This document shows positions 8,365 to 16,470 of a DNA stretch of 18,282 nucleotides, one piece after another (the stretch's first letter is position 1; each line of letters starts with the position of its first letter). Source of the DNA: Prevotella sp. (GTDB lineage: Bacteria; Bacteroidota; Bacteroidia; Bacteroidales; Bacteroidaceae); the NCBI GenBank assembly GCA_016283605.1, contig JAEENF010000117.1, positions 1 through 18,282 of the forward strand. The letters run 5' to 3'. The notes below the pieces were generated by a model. That model was given only the letters and a program-made list of their open reading frames with translations, did not search any database and was not told the origin of the DNA. A program made the translations under genes and the position numbers.

Positions 8365-10214
8365 AGAAAAAGTATTTGCCGATAATCATATGGGTTATCG
8401 CGCTGGTGACGATCGCCGGAGCGATGCTTTTGTTTGAGAATGATTTGCTGTGGAAAGTGCAGCAAATGAACCTCTTTCTGAACTCGATGATGTTCTTTAA
8501 GTCACAGATGGTGGTACCGGGTGGACTGCTGACATGGATAGGCACATGGTTCACACAGTTTCTGCACTATCCGTGGTTAGGAGTACTATTGTTATGCTGT
8601 TGGTGGCTTGGTTTGTTGTTCTTGATCAAGCAAACTTTTAAGACGCCAGCTCATTGGGCAGTTTTCCTGCTTGTACCTATTGCACTGTTGTTGCTCACGA
8701 ATATGGACATGGGCTACTGGGTGTATATGTTGAAACTGCGGGGGCATTTTTTTGTGTCTACGATTGGAACGACGATGGTGGTGGCACTGCTGTGGTGCTA
8801 TCGAAGGATTGTCGTTGTGACACAGCGACATACGAAACGGATGTGGACGATGCCGGGATTGTTCATCCTTGTAGCTAGTGTGGTCGGCTATCCTCTGATG
8901 GGAATTTATGGTCTGGCATCAGCACTGCTTATGGGGCTATGGAGCTGGAAGCTGTCGAAGAAGCGCAGTGACGGTATCGGTCTGACCGTTGTGGCCCTGC
9001 TGAGTGTCATCGCTGTACCATTGTTCTATTACCGATATGTGTTTTACCAGACGAATCTGGCCAACATCTATTGGGCAGAACTGCCGCTGTACTTCATTAC
9101 GGAGGAATATCATGCCTATTATATTCCGTTCTATCTGTTGGCCTTGTTCTTTGTGGTGATGGTGTTGACGTATAAGAGCGATCGGAAGACGTCTGACTTA
9201 CCGAAGAAGCCTAAATTAGCATGGACGGTTCAGGTGTTAACGGCAGTGGTTCTTGTGGCTGGGGTCTGGCATTTCTGGTTTAAGGATGAAAACTACCATC
9301 ATGAACTGACGATGCAACACCAGATAGACAACCTAGACTGGGAAGGGGTATTAGAAGAGGCTGCTCAGCAGGATTGTGAGCCAACACGAGCCATCGTGGT
9401 CATGAGGAATATAGCTTTGTCGCGGCTTGGCCGACAGGGGAACGAGATGTTCCTCTACAAGAATGGCTCCAAGCGTTATGAAGCACCTTTTGGCATGCGA
9501 CTGATGCTTGTGGTGGGACCATTGATCTACTATCAGTATGGTATGCTAAACTACTGCAACCGGCTATGTATGGAGATGGGTGTGGAGTTTGATTTCCGTC
9601 CAGAGTACTATCAATTGATGACGCGTTGTGCGATACTGAACGGGGAGAGGACGCTAGCGTTGAAGTATATCGGTATTCTGAAACAGACGACTTTCTTTAG
9701 TGACTGGGCGGAACAGGCGAGGATTGTGTTGGAACTTCCTACGCAGATAGAAAAGGACCCTGCTTACTCTTTTGTGGCACGTATGATGCATTATGATAAT
9801 GTGTTGAGTGGGGATCAAGGGTATGTTGAGAACTTCTTGATGAAACAATTGTCGAAGAGTACTTACACGGGTGACTCGTTCTTCCAGGAGCAGGCGTTGC
9901 TGGCCACTCTGTGGACGAAGAATATCCCGACGTTCTGGAAACGTTTTGGTGACTATGTGCGGCTGCATCCGGATGGACCAATGCCCCGATATTACCAAGA
10001 GGCGGCTTATCTTTACGGCAGGATAGAAGAGAGACCAGATTTGGACCGTATGCCTTTTGATGCAGGCATAAAGGATGGTTTTGAACGCTTTGCGACGTCG
10101 ACATCGAACTATGACGGACAGAACGTAGAAGTGGCCAGGGAGGCGCTTTATCCTTTCTATGGTCAGACCTATTATTATGACTACTATATGATGAGTAAGT
10201 TACCAGAGTATTGA
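8361..10214 (+). CDS. Multi-pass inner-membrane protein, DUF6057-like, with large soluble C-terminal half
   Basis: 617 residues. The N-terminal half is very hydrophobic, with about nine predicted membrane segments (roughly 5-25, 70-90, 98-113, 129-147, 163-180, 182-198, 205-224, 253-271, 287-307). From about residue 308 to the end the protein is soluble and mostly helical in character (for example DNLDWEGVLEEAAQQDC, then RNIALSRLGRQGNEMFLY), which suggests TPR-like helical repeats. I associate it from memory with the Bacteroidetes family DUF6057, which has no known function. Its start overlaps the GH31 stop in ATGA, and only ten bases separate it from the following PD40 lipoprotein, so both are co-expressed with the glycosidase. 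I see no transporter, protease or enzyme motif. The topology would place the helical domain on one face of the inner membrane, but which face cannot be decided here. Confidence 0.7.
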   Translation: MKKKYLPIIIWVIALVTIAGAMLLFENDLLWKVQQMNLFLNSMMFFKSQMVVPGGLLTWIGTWFTQFLHYPWLGVLLLCCWWLGLLFLIKQTFKTPAHWAVFLLVPIALLLLTNMDMGYWVYMLKLRGHFFVSTIGTTMVVALLWCYRRIVVVTQRHTKRMWTMPGLFILVASVVGYPLMGIYGLASALLMGLWSWKLSKKRSDGIGLTVVALLSVIAVPLFYYRYVFYQTNLANIYWAELPLYFITEEYHAYYIPFYLLALFFVVMVLTYKSDRKTSDLPKKPKLAWTVQVLTAVVLVAGVWHFWFKDENYHHELTMQHQIDNLDWEGVLEEAAQQDCEPTRAIVVMRNIALSRLGRQGNEMFLYKNGSKRYEAPFGMRLMLVVGPLIYYQYGMLNYCNRLCMEMGVEFDFRPEYYQLMTRCAILNGERTLALKYIGILKQTTFFSDWAEQARIVLELPTQIEKDPAYSFVARMMHYDNVLSGDQGYVENFLMKQLSKSTYTGDSFFQEQALLATLWTKNIPTFWKRFGDYVRLHPDGPMPRYYQEAAYLYGRIEERPDLDRMPFDAGIKDGFERFATSTSNYDGQNVEVAREALYPFYGQTYYYDYYMMSKLPEY

Positions 10215-10224
10215 ACATTGAAGA

Positions 10225-11760
10225 ATGAACATGAAAATGAGAAAAATAATATATATAGGACTTGTCGGAATCGGCATGGTGATGGCGAGCTGCGGGAGGC
10301 CATCGGTACCTGAAGTCTATACGGACGTGAAGGAGCTGCCGAGGATCTACCCAGATTATACAAATGTGACAGTGCCAATCAATATAGCCCCACTTACTTT
10401 CGAATTGGATGATGTGGCGGATGAGGTCGTGTCACGATATGCCGTAGGTGATGAAGAGCTGACTTTTGAGGGTAAGGTCCAGCCTGATATTGACGAATGG
10501 CGCAGGCTAACGGCTAAGGCCAAGGGCAGTGCCATCAAGGTGGACGTCTTTACACGCTATGGTGGTGAGTGGAAACATTATAAGCCTTTTAATATCTATG
10601 TATCAGCGGATAGCATTGATCCCTATCTGAGTTACCGACTGATTCCACCTTCGTTTGTGAGCTATGAGGCGCTGACCATCAACCAGCGTTGTCTGGAGAA
10701 CTATGATGAGGAGGTGATCTATGATAATGTGTTGTGCAGCTTTGAGAAAGACGGACAATGTATCAACTGTCACCACTATCAGCAATATAATCCAGAGCGG
10801 ATGCAATTTCATGCCCGTCAGAATCATGGAGGCACGGTGATTGCGTATGACGGGAAGATCAAGAAGGTGAACATGAAGAACGACTCTATTCTTGCCGCCG
10901 GTGTCTATCCTGCATGGCATCCTTGGCTGAATTTGATTGTGTATTCATCGGATAAGACCCAACAAAGTTTCCATACGACAGACCCCAATAAGATAGAGGT
11001 TTATGATACAGAGAGTGACATCATCGCATACGATGTGGAAAAGGATGAGGTGACTAATCTGGAGAATGACTCGACGGAGTTTGAGGTGTTCCCTGCCTGG
11101 GCACCAGATGGTAAGACCTTATATTATTGTAGTGCACATTTCGAGAGACAGGACACGACGATGTCAAAAGGAAAGGAAGTGGTGCTGAGGTCGAAAGAAC
11201 TGAAATATAATATCTACAAGAAGAGTTTTGACCCAGAGACGATGGCTTTCGGGCCTCGTGAGATAGTCTTTCAGGCAGATAGTATGGACATGAGTGCTGT
11301 TTTGCCAAGGATATCTCCTGACGGGCGACATCTGCTGTTCACGATGGGAAGTTATGGCTATTTCCATATCTGGCATCATGATGCAGATCTGTGGATGCTG
11401 GATCTGAGTACGGACACGGACGGACACGTTGGGGCAGCGCGGCCGATGACGGAATGGAATTCGGATGATACGGAGAGTTATCATAGTTGGTCTTCGAACG
11501 GGCGTTGGGTGGTGTTCAGTAGTCGGCGGGACGACGGGACATATACGCGGCCATTCTTTGCTCATATCGACAAGGACGGTAAGGCGACGAAACCTTTCGA
11601 GTTGCCCCAGGCTGATCCCGACTATCATCGGCTGTTTATGAAGTGTTACAACATCCCTGAGTTCATGCATGGCCCTGTGACCATTATGCCGCAAAAATTT
11701 GCTGATGTGCTGAAGGGTGAGGGGGAAAACGTAAAATATGTAGAACAACTAACCAAATAA
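10225..11760 (+). CDS. TolB/PD40-like beta-propeller lipoprotein with one CxxCH motif
   Basis: 511 residues from ATG 10225; ATGs at 10231 and 10237 are alternative starts that keep the signal. A lipoprotein signal ends MVMASCG with Cys23 lipidated. Residues about 30-170 are a beta-rich N-terminal region of unknown function. A CINCH motif (Cys179-His183, the CxxCH c-type heme consensus) sits in DGQCINCHHYQQ, with Met193 and His196 close behind as possible ligands. Propeller-type PD40 repeats follow: AWHPWLNLIVYSS (230-242), AWAPDGKTLYY (291-301), RISPDGRHLLF (362-372), SWSSNGRWVVFSS (421-433). I recall relatives annotated as TolB-like or cytochrome c biosynthesis protein, without experimental backing I can cite. 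It could bind heme or a metal, or the cysteines could be structural. It is probably anchored in the envelope and pairs with the membrane protein encoded just upstream. Confidence 0.75.
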   Translation: MNMKMRKIIYIGLVGIGMVMASCGRPSVPEVYTDVKELPRIYPDYTNVTVPINIAPLTFELDDVADEVVSRYAVGDEELTFEGKVQPDIDEWRRLTAKAKGSAIKVDVFTRYGGEWKHYKPFNIYVSADSIDPYLSYRLIPPSFVSYEALTINQRCLENYDEEVIYDNVLCSFEKDGQCINCHHYQQYNPERMQFHARQNHGGTVIAYDGKIKKVNMKNDSILAAGVYPAWHPWLNLIVYSSDKTQQSFHTTDPNKIEVYDTESDIIAYDVEKDEVTNLENDSTEFEVFPAWAPDGKTLYYCSAHFERQDTTMSKGKEVVLRSKELKYNIYKKSFDPETMAFGPREIVFQADSMDMSAVLPRISPDGRHLLFTMGSYGYFHIWHHDADLWMLDLSTDTDGHVGAARPMTEWNSDDTESYHSWSSNGRWVVFSSRRDDGTYTRPFFAHIDKDGKATKPFELPQADPDYHRLFMKCYNIPEFMHGPVTIMPQKFADVLKGEGENVKYVEQLTK

Positions 11761-11770
11761 TATTGAGCTT

Positions 11771-13795
11771 ATGAAAAAGTACTTATTATCAATCGTATTC
11801 CTCGGGTGCGCCATTACGACTAGCGCACAAGATGTTCGCTCGACTGTAATCCATGACGATGGAACCGTGACGTTCAATTATAAGGACGACAGGGCCAAGA
11901 GTGTCATGGTTGATGTTCAGTTTGCAGGGCGCAAGGAAATGACACGTGGTGCAGACGGTGTCTGGACAGTGACCCTGGGTCCTGCAGCACCGGACATGTA
12001 TCCTTATTGTTTTGTGGTGGACGGGATCAGCGTCATGGATCCTCAGAACCCGCAATATTTCCCCAATGAGGGTTTCAAGAACAGTCTTTTGGAAATTAAG
12101 GGAAAGGAGGGGCTCCCTCACGATATCAAGGACGTGGCGCACGGACGTATCGAGTATATCCATTATTACTCCAAGAGTCTCGGTGGCACAAATACGGCCA
12201 TCGTCTATCTGCCGCCAAGCTACAACGCTATGTCGATGGGCGGCGGCTTTAACATGGGCGCGGAGCAGAAGAAGTACCCTGTGTTCTATCTTATCAGTGG
12301 TACGACAGACACGGAAGAAGTGTATCTGAAGGTGGGAAGGGTGAACTATATCCTGGACAACCTGATCGCCGAGAAGGCTGCGAAAGAGATGATCGTGGTG
12401 TTACCCTACGGTAATCCCACGAAATTGCTGGCGGCTCCGAAAGACGGTGGCCCGCAGATGCAGTTCGGCAACGATGTGTTTAGTAAGGACCTGATCAACG
12501 ACTTAATGCCGTATATCGAGAAAAACTACCGTACGGTGAATAACCGTGATAACAGGGCTATTGGCGGTTTCTCACGAGGTGGTAATCAAGGTTTGCTGAA
12601 TGGACTGACTAACCTTGATAAGTTCTCTTATCTGTGTAGTTATAGTTCGTTTACCTCAACGGACATACCCAATGTCTATGACAATGCTGACGACACCAAT
12701 AAGAAGATTCACCTGTTCTGGCTGGGTGTGGGTACGGACGACTTCCTCTATGGCAATGCCCGCGACTATATGGAGTTCCTCGATACCAAGGGTATCAAAA
12801 GCGTGAAGGAGTTTACCACCGGTAAGTTCGGACATACTTGGATGAATGCGAAATACTTCCTGACAAAGACTCTGCCACTGCTGTTCAACAAGAAGGCTGC
12901 AGAGGAGGCTATGAAGAACGGTCAGCCTGCGCCGGCCAAGACAGGAGAGGAACAGCAGTTTACGCCAGGTGTGATGGCACGCCTCTTCCCGCGGCCAATC
13001 ATTTCGCCGGAGTATAGCGAGGATGGTATTACCTTCCGAATGAAGGCTCCAGAGGCTGACAGCGTGAAACTGGAGTGTGAGATGCTGCCGGATCTGTTGC
13101 CGATGGAACGTGATAGCGACGGTGTCTGGAGTGTGAAGCTGAATGACTATCTCTTTGAGACCTTCAAATACTGCTTTGTCGTGGATGGCACTCAGGTGGC
13201 AGACCCCAGCAATATGTATCTGTCGCCTGACAGAGGATTCAAATATAGTATTGCTGATAATCCGAAATCACCTTTCAACTTTGCCTCTCAGGGCGAGATT
13301 GAACACGGTCGGCTGGGTTATGATTTGGAGCGTGGTGAAGCATGGTATACATCACCAATGCCCCAAGGTATGAGGACGATGCCTGTGTTTATTCAGCTGG
13401 TACCTGGTGAGGGTGATACAATGGAGAGTTGGTTTAAAGTAGGTGGTGCGGATGCTATTGTTGATCGCCTTGTTGCCGACGGAAAGGCCAAACCTTGCAT
13501 CATTACTACCGGAAATATGGACTTCATGCAGCGTGGTGGAGGCGGTGGTATGCAAATGCCGGGCTTCAGGGTGAACACGCTGAAGGCAGATGACTATCCG
13601 ACATGGGGTCTGAGAAGAAGGGCTTTGGTAAAACTGCTCTTTGACATTAAGAAACAGCCGGATTCCCAATTCCCAGGAATGGGTGGCAGACCTGGTGGTG
13701 GTAGACCAGGCGGCGGCTTCGGCGGCGGTGGTTTCGGCGGCGGTAGACCTGGCGGAGGCGGCTTCGGTGGAGGCTTCCCCGGCGGAGGGTTTTAG
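11771..13795 (+). CDS. CBM48-CE1 esterase with a second, degenerate CBM48-CE1 copy and Gly-rich tail
   Basis: 674 residues; signal peptide to about residue 20 (CAITTSAQ). Residues 21-112 form a CBM48-like beta domain ending in YCFVVDGISVMDPQNPQYFP. Residues about 120-375 form an esterase of the CE1/enterochelin-esterase type: nucleophile Ser268 in GGFSRGGN, acid Asp324 in GVGTDDF, base His355 in FGHTW. A second CBM48-like domain (about 408-497, YCFVVDGTQVADPSN) and a shortened second esterase domain (about 507-628) follow. That copy has no GxSxG and has Pro610 where the first has His355, so it cannot be catalytic. Residues 636-674 are a Gly/Phe/Pro/Arg tail. Family members are feruloyl or acetyl xylan esterases, and I infer the same here. 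It lies ten bases after the PD40 gene and 47 bases before the GH3 gene. Confidence 0.88.
   Translation: MKKYLLSIVFLGCAITTSAQDVRSTVIHDDGTVTFNYKDDRAKSVMVDVQFAGRKEMTRGADGVWTVTLGPAAPDMYPYCFVVDGISVMDPQNPQYFPNEGFKNSLLEIKGKEGLPHDIKDVAHGRIEYIHYYSKSLGGTNTAIVYLPPSYNAMSMGGGFNMGAEQKKYPVFYLISGTTDTEEVYLKVGRVNYILDNLIAEKAAKEMIVVLPYGNPTKLLAAPKDGGPQMQFGNDVFSKDLINDLMPYIEKNYRTVNNRDNRAIGGFSRGGNQGLLNGLTNLDKFSYLCSYSSFTSTDIPNVYDNADDTNKKIHLFWLGVGTDDFLYGNARDYMEFLDTKGIKSVKEFTTGKFGHTWMNAKYFLTKTLPLLFNKKAAEEAMKNGQPAPAKTGEEQQFTPGVMARLFPRPIISPEYSEDGITFRMKAPEADSVKLECEMLPDLLPMERDSDGVWSVKLNDYLFETFKYCFVVDGTQVADPSNMYLSPDRGFKYSIADNPKSPFNFASQGEIEHGRLGYDLERGEAWYTSPMPQGMRTMPVFIQLVPGEGDTMESWFKVGGADAIVDRLVADGKAKPCIITTGNMDFMQRGGGGGMQMPGFRVNTLKADDYPTWGLRRRALVKLLFDIKKQPDSQFPGMGGRPGGGRPGGGFGGGGFGGGRPGGGGFGGGFPGGGF
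13676..13792 (+). repeat. GC-rich coding repeat for the Gly-rich tail
   Basis: The last 39 codons before the stop of the CE1-type gene are built of short repeated units such as GGCGGCTTCGGCGGCGG and GGTGGTAGACC, encoding GGRPGGG and GGGFGGG steps. The DNA is strongly GC-rich compared with its surroundings and could change length by replication slippage. Confidence 0.75.
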
Positions 13796-13842
13796 ACTAT
13801 AGATAATAAGAAGATTAAGATAAATAGACACATAGACTTATC
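13796..13842 (+). promoter_or_regulatory. AT-rich leader before the GH3 gene
   Basis: The 47-base spacer is a purine- and A/T-rich leader that begins at the CE1 stop with GACTATAGAT (from 13795) and contains further AGAT/ATAGAC steps (AGATAAATAGACACATAGAC). The same GACTATAGAT word recurs at 16507-16516 before the CE6 gene. No TAnnTTTG promoter box and no hairpin is seen, so I read it as a translated-region leader rather than a promoter. Function is inferred only from position and recurrence. Confidence 0.4.
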
Positions 13843-16470
13843 ATGATAAAAAAGAGACTGATGATAGTGGCTGTGACGGCCATGATGGTTATGACGGCAG
13901 GAGCCCAGTGGAAATATGAGTGGCAGAACCCGACACTGCCCAGAGCACAGCGTGTAGAGAGTCTGTTGGGGATGCTGACTCCAGAGGAGAAGGTGGGACT
14001 GATGATGAACAAGTCGGTATCGATCGACCGTCTTGGCATTCCGTCGTATAACTGGTGGAGTGAGGCCTGTCACGGTGTGCGTCAGGGCGGTTATACCGTC
14101 TATCCGCAGCCCATCGGACTGGCAGCAGCTTTCAATGCACAGTTAGTATATGATGTGTTCTCGCAGGTGTCTGACGAGGCCCGTGCCAACTGGAATCGTA
14201 CGGATCACAATAATCCGAAGCTGTTCAACGTGCCTATGGGTGTGACTTATTACCCAGGCAATCCGGAGCTGACCTTCTGGTGTCCGAACGTCAACATCTT
14301 CCGTGACCCGCGTTGGGGTCGTGGTCAGGAGACCTGCGGTGAGGATCCTTATCTGAATGCTGTATTGGGTGTGCAGACTGTTCTTGGCATGCAGGGTAAT
14401 GACGACCGCTATTTCAAGACCCACGCCTGTGCCAAGCACTATGCCGTGCACAGCGGTCCGGAGCCTCTGCGTCACTCGATGAATGTGGAGCCCACGAACC
14501 GTGACCTTTGGGAGACCTATCTGCCGGCCTTCAAGGCATTGGTGAAGAAGGGTAACGTTCGCGAGGTGATGTGTGCCTATCAGCGTTTTGAGGGTAAACC
14601 CTGTTGTACGAGCGACCGTCTGCTGATTGATATCCTGCGCAATAAGTGGGGTTACAATGCCATTGTGCTCACCGACTGCGATGCCATCAACAATTTCTTT
14701 AACCGTGGTCAGCACGAGACACATAAGGACGGTCTCTCGGCTTCTGTCGATGCTGTGCTGAACGGTACGGACTTGGAGTGTGGTAAGGTATTCATGTCGC
14801 TCACCGAGGGTATGAAGCAGAATCTGATCAAGGAGAGCGATCTCGACAGTCATCTTCGCAAGACCCTGATGGGCCGCTTCGAACTGGGTATGTTCGATCC
14901 TGCTGACATGTTGCCTTGGGCCAAGCTGGGTCCTGAGGTCATCAGCAGCGAGAAGAACAATGATCTTGCTACGCAGGCCGCCCGCGAGTCGATGGTGCTG
15001 TTGGAGAACAAGGGTAATGTGCTGCCGCTCTCGAAGAGCGTCAAGACGCTGGCTGTACTGGGCCCGAATGCCGACGATATCGAACTGCTGAATGGTAACT
15101 ACGGTGGCACACCTACCGATAATCACAAGCATTCGCTGCTGGAGGGTATCAAGAATGCCGTGCCTGGTGCAAAGATTATCTACGATAAGGCTTGTGAACT
15201 GAATGATGAATACACCACCATACATCATCTGCAGGAGTTCAATGGTGGTAAGGGTGTGCTCGTGGAGTTCTGGAACGACAGAGAGACGAACTTCGAGAAT
15301 CCCGTCAAGAGCGACTACTTCACTGAGTTGAATTTCTCGACCTTCGGTGCCTGGGGCTTTGCTGAGGGCATCACCAACGATAACTTAGCTGTGCGTATCA
15401 GCGGTAAGTATACGGCTACCTTCACAGGTGAGATGAAATACACGCTCTCTACCGATAATGGCTATGTGCTGAAAGTGAATGGCGAGATCGTTGAAGAGAA
15501 TAAGGGCGGCGGTCGTCGTGGTTTCGGTGGCTTCGGCTTCGGACGTCGTGGTGCTGAGTATAAGGGCTTCCCCGTGGAGAAAGGCAAGGACTATGACGTG
15601 GTGATTGAGTATCGTCGTGGTACAGGTAACTTCGCCATGTTGCGTGGTGACATCTGCGAGCGTCGTTTGGCAGACTTCACCGATCTGGCTAAGGAGTGTA
15701 GTGTGGCTGACGCCATCATCATCATCGGTGGTATCTCTGCCCGTATGGAGGGCGAGGGTGGTGACAAGCAGACCATCGAACTGCCTGTGGTACAGCAGCT
15801 ACTGGTGAAGGCTATGCACAAGACAGGCAAGCCTGTGATCTTCGTGAACTGCTCAGGTTCGGCTATTGCCTTCGGAAGTGTCGAGGGTCAGTATGATGCT
15901 CTGTTGCAGGCTTGGTATGCTGGTCAGGGTGGTGCGAAGGCCCTCGCTGATGTGCTCTTCGGCGACTACAACCCTGGTGGCAAGCTGCCTGTGACCTTCT
16001 ATCGCTCGAACGACGACCTTCCCGACTTCATGGACTATTCAATGAAGAACCGCACCTATCGTTATTTCACGGGTGTGCCTCAATATGCTTTCGGCTATGG
16101 TCTTAGCTATACCACCTTCAATGTTGGCCAGGGTAAGATTTCTGCCAAGAAGATGAAGAAGAACGGTAAGGTGACAATTACCGTACCTGTGACGAATACC
16201 GGTAAGCGTGAGGGAACTGAGGTCGTTCAGGTGTATGTGAAGGCCCTTGACGATGCTGGTGCACCTATCAAAGCATTGAAGGGCTTCCAGAAGCTGCAGT
16301 TGAATGCCGGCGAGACCAAGACGGCCAGCATTACCCTCGACGGTGAGGCCTTTGAGTATTACGATGAGGCGATCGACGAGCTGTCTACGAAGGCTGGACG
16401 TTATCAGATACTCTATGGCACATCATCGAGAGATGAGGACTTGAAGGCACTGGACTTTGTGGTGAAATGA
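13843..16470 (+). CDS. GH3 beta-glycosidase (likely beta-xylosidase) with PA14 insert
   Basis: 875 residues; signal peptide MIKKRLMIVAVTAMMVMTAGAQ. The N-terminal (beta/alpha)8 domain carries YNWWSEACHGV (69-79), RDPRWGRGQETCGEDPY (154-170), KHYAVHSGPE (198-207) and the nucleophile Asp278 in VLTDCDAI, a form usual in GH3 beta-xylosidases. The alpha/beta sandwich domain (about 380-720) is interrupted by a PA14 domain (about 465-605); after it, the segment SARMEGEGGDK holds the likely acid/base (Glu636 or Glu638). Residues about 765-870 are a fibronectin-III-like C-terminal domain. Within the PA14 domain is an arginine/glycine/phenylalanine-rich loop (555-570). Expected role: releasing xylose from the non-reducing ends of xylo-oligosaccharides; beta-glucosidase is the alternative. 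The codon choice is more uniform (CGT, GGT, CTG, AAG) than in its neighbours, suggesting high expression. Confidence 0.92.
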   Translation: MIKKRLMIVAVTAMMVMTAGAQWKYEWQNPTLPRAQRVESLLGMLTPEEKVGLMMNKSVSIDRLGIPSYNWWSEACHGVRQGGYTVYPQPIGLAAAFNAQLVYDVFSQVSDEARANWNRTDHNNPKLFNVPMGVTYYPGNPELTFWCPNVNIFRDPRWGRGQETCGEDPYLNAVLGVQTVLGMQGNDDRYFKTHACAKHYAVHSGPEPLRHSMNVEPTNRDLWETYLPAFKALVKKGNVREVMCAYQRFEGKPCCTSDRLLIDILRNKWGYNAIVLTDCDAINNFFNRGQHETHKDGLSASVDAVLNGTDLECGKVFMSLTEGMKQNLIKESDLDSHLRKTLMGRFELGMFDPADMLPWAKLGPEVISSEKNNDLATQAARESMVLLENKGNVLPLSKSVKTLAVLGPNADDIELLNGNYGGTPTDNHKHSLLEGIKNAVPGAKIIYDKACELNDEYTTIHHLQEFNGGKGVLVEFWNDRETNFENPVKSDYFTELNFSTFGAWGFAEGITNDNLAVRISGKYTATFTGEMKYTLSTDNGYVLKVNGEIVEENKGGGRRGFGGFGFGRRGAEYKGFPVEKGKDYDVVIEYRRGTGNFAMLRGDICERRLADFTDLAKECSVADAIIIIGGISARMEGEGGDKQTIELPVVQQLLVKAMHKTGKPVIFVNCSGSAIAFGSVEGQYDALLQAWYAGQGGAKALADVLFGDYNPGGKLPVTFYRSNDDLPDFMDYSMKNRTYRYFTGVPQYAFGYGLSYTTFNVGQGKISAKKMKKNGKVTITVPVTNTGKREGTEVVQVYVKALDDAGAPIKALKGFQKLQLNAGETKTASITLDGEAFEYYDEAIDELSTKAGRYQILYGTSSRDEDLKALDFVVK

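Noticed and set aside
14143..15228. A 361-codon open frame on the minus strand, antisense to GH3.
   Set aside because: It lies wholly within the conserved GH3 catalytic region, lacks a signal or any recognisable domain, and is explained by strong codon bias on the + strand.
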